From assembly GCF_002915595.1 (NCBI RefSeq), contig NZ_PQGG01000007.1, forward strand, positions 248,001-312,000: a stretch of DNA of 64,000 nucleotides, in the 5' to 3' direction. The position numbers were made by a program, and so were the translations under genes. This stretch comes from Zhongshania marina. GTDB taxonomy: Bacteria; Pseudomonadota; Gammaproteobacteria; Pseudomonadales; Spongiibacteraceae. The notes beneath the pieces are model-generated. The model was not told the DNA's origin and did no database searches. It worked only from the letters and a program-made list of their open reading frames with translations. Positions 63,018 through 64,000 of the stretch are shown in pieces; positions within the stretch are counted from its first letter, which is position 1, and every line of letters begins with the position of its first letter.

Positions 63018-63853
63018 TATTTAGCAGCCTCCGGAGCCGGAATCGGGAGTTTCATGATATCGATAGAAGCTTGTTTACGAGCGATACGCAGACCCTTTTG
63101 GATCGCGCCGCGGTAGTCGCCAGAATCCAGTTCAACCCACTTGCGCTGATCTTGATCCCAAGCGCCCGACTGTTCGCCATCAGTTGTTTGGTACATCAGA
63201 CCAATACGACCAATACGTAAGAAGTTTACTTCGCGATCTGAACCACCAACCGTAGCAACACCTTTGTAGCTATCGATTTTACGGCCGTACTCATTTTCGA
63301 TTTTGTAGGCTTCAAGAACTTGGCGGAATTTCTCTGCGATGGTGATATCCGAGCGATCCATGTTGGTGCGCAAGAATTCAACACGCTCTTCGCGCTCTTC
63401 TTTGTGGAATGGCACGTCTAAAGCAACAAACTGCTCAAGACCGTCGATCATACGAATCAACAGCGGAGTGATTTGGCGCTGAATGATAGTCGCCTCATCA
63501 ACAGACTTGCCCAGACCAGCGATACGCTTTAACTGACCGGCAATCTGCTTTTCTAGACGAGCGTTATAGACGCGAAGACCGTCTACTTGCTTCATCACAG
63601 TTTTGTAGTCTTGTAATAAATCACCCGTTTCTGCTGCTAAGCGATCAACTTTAACTTGAGATTGCTTTGCTGCTTTAGTTCTTTTGATACCAACATCAAG
63701 AACCTTGCTAACTGGGATCAATGGTTTGGCTGGAGGTTGCGCTGCGGCGTCTTGCCCAGCAGTCGTATCGGCTGAATAGGCCGGCGATCCAGCCAGCATA
63801 CCAACAGCCACACTGACCGCCAGCGCGATTGTTTTCAATCGTTGCGTTTTCAT
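63017..63853 (-). CDS. DUF3450 periplasmic protein of the TonB/Ttp system
   Basis: 278 residues. Signal peptide (TIALAVSVAVGMLAGSPAYSA), a long coiled coil (about 60-125: KQSQVKVDRLAAETGDLLQDYKTVMKQVD, LEKQIAGQLKRIAGLGKSVDEA), and a C-terminal domain containing FLRIGRIGLMYQTTDGEQSGAWDQDQRKWVEL, characteristic of DUF3450. Homologues open TonB2/TtpC operons in many marine bacteria. Function unknown; it probably interacts with the TtpC-like periplasmic part. Confidence 0.92.
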   Translation of the reverse strand: MKTQRLKTIALAVSVAVGMLAGSPAYSADTTAGQDAAAQPPAKPLIPVSKVLDVGIKRTKAAKQSQVKVDRLAAETGDLLQDYKTVMKQVDGLRVYNARLEKQIAGQLKRIAGLGKSVDEATIIQRQITPLLIRMIDGLEQFVALDVPFHKEEREERVEFLRTNMDRSDITIAEKFRQVLEAYKIENEYGRKIDSYKGVATVGGSDREVNFLRIGRIGLMYQTTDGEQSGAWDQDQRKWVELDSGDYRGAIQKGLRIARKQASIDIMKLPIPAPEAAK

Positions 63854-64000
63854 GGGAATTGCTTTTCCTATTTGGGACGTTTAGTGAAAGCAGAGCTTAT
63901 TATCTTCTATCAGCCGTACGGCCAGTCGTAAGACCGTGCTTTCATACAGCGGGACTTATTTTAATCATGTGCAAACGTAAGAATCAACGACAAAACTAAA
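63854..64000 (-). promoter_or_regulatory. Upstream region of the TonB-system operon
   Basis: About 147 bp that should hold the operon promoter. A GATAGAAGATAATAAG stretch (reverse strand, about 63896-63911) is weakly Fur-like, but I do not count it as a site. AGGAAAAGC before the ATG is a possible ribosome site. Confidence 0.35.

Noticed and set aside
63896-63911. Fur-like site upstream of the TonB-system operon
   Set aside because: Only one half resembles a Fur box; the match is too poor to claim.
1-64000. CRISPR arrays, rRNA or tRNA genes, riboswitches
   Set aside because: Reading both strands I found no regularly spaced direct repeats, no tRNA-like cloverleaf with a T-arm consensus outside coding genes, and no known riboswitch core. 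A covariance-model scan would be needed to exclude degenerate ones.

Overview
The window looks like the chromosome of a free-living, probably marine gammaproteobacterium. Gene order and protein types recall the Cellvibrionales/Spongiibacteraceae and their Pseudomonas-like relatives; this placement is inferred from gene content, not from a marker-gene tree. Support comes from the rsmD / ftsY-ftsE-ftsX-rpoH cluster, argD-argF, purE-purK, a class Ia nrdAB pair with two ATP cones in NrdA, three TonB-dependent receptors and a TtpC-type TonB energising operon. Coding density is high. No rRNA, tRNA, CRISPR array or intact transposase was recognised.

Layout. 1-2166: the start of a TonB-dependent receptor that runs off the left edge, divergent from an iron-dependent alcohol dehydrogenase. 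2432-5822: argD, argF and an orphan ABC ATPase. 5823-10451: nrdA and nrdB behind a DnaA box and a pair of NrdR boxes spaced 31 bp apart. 10452-14650: an accessory segment directly behind nrdB, with a small overlapping gene pair of unknown function, a membrane-anchored Mrr-type nuclease and a HipBA toxin-antitoxin module, bounded by 12-bp inverted repeats. 14920-23511: a tandem universal stress protein, an exported protein, an SDR, a three-gene cassette ending in a YaaW-like protein, a bile-acid/sodium symporter-family transporter, a TonB receptor with a Fur-like box, and an aldo/keto reductase. 23626-27460: arsenic locus arsR-arsC-acr3-arsH, with the radical SAM gene arsS pointing towards it. 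27768-30842: purEK, an auxin-efflux-family transporter and a small membrane protein. 31033-42050: a catabolic-looking locus with two sulfatases, an MBL hydrolase, a GST-like protein, a tandem HCCA-isomerase-like protein, a TonB receptor and an SDR. One TetR regulator is embedded in it, and the same palindrome (TTTACA-N3-TGTAAA) lies in both divergent promoter regions. 42115-45596: an OYE reductase, its LysR and an HPP membrane protein share a second palindrome. 45762-51440: trmB, a DUF423 gene, rpoH, ftsXEY and rsmD. 51550-53743: an OYE with iron-sulfur cysteines, a membrane protein resembling the StyC/HAB isomerase family, and a Ddn-like flavoprotein. 53884-63853: a transglutaminase/DUF2126 protein, a predicted outer-membrane barrel, and the six-gene TonB system (DUF3450, TtpC-like, ExbB, ExbD, TonB, TPR).

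How it fits together: TonB receptors at 1-796, 20340-22448 and 38915-41275 would take large or scarce substrates through the outer membrane, and the operon at 58696-63853 can supply the energy. The strongest new inference is that the sulfatase locus is one TetR-controlled regulon for using an unidentified sulfated compound.
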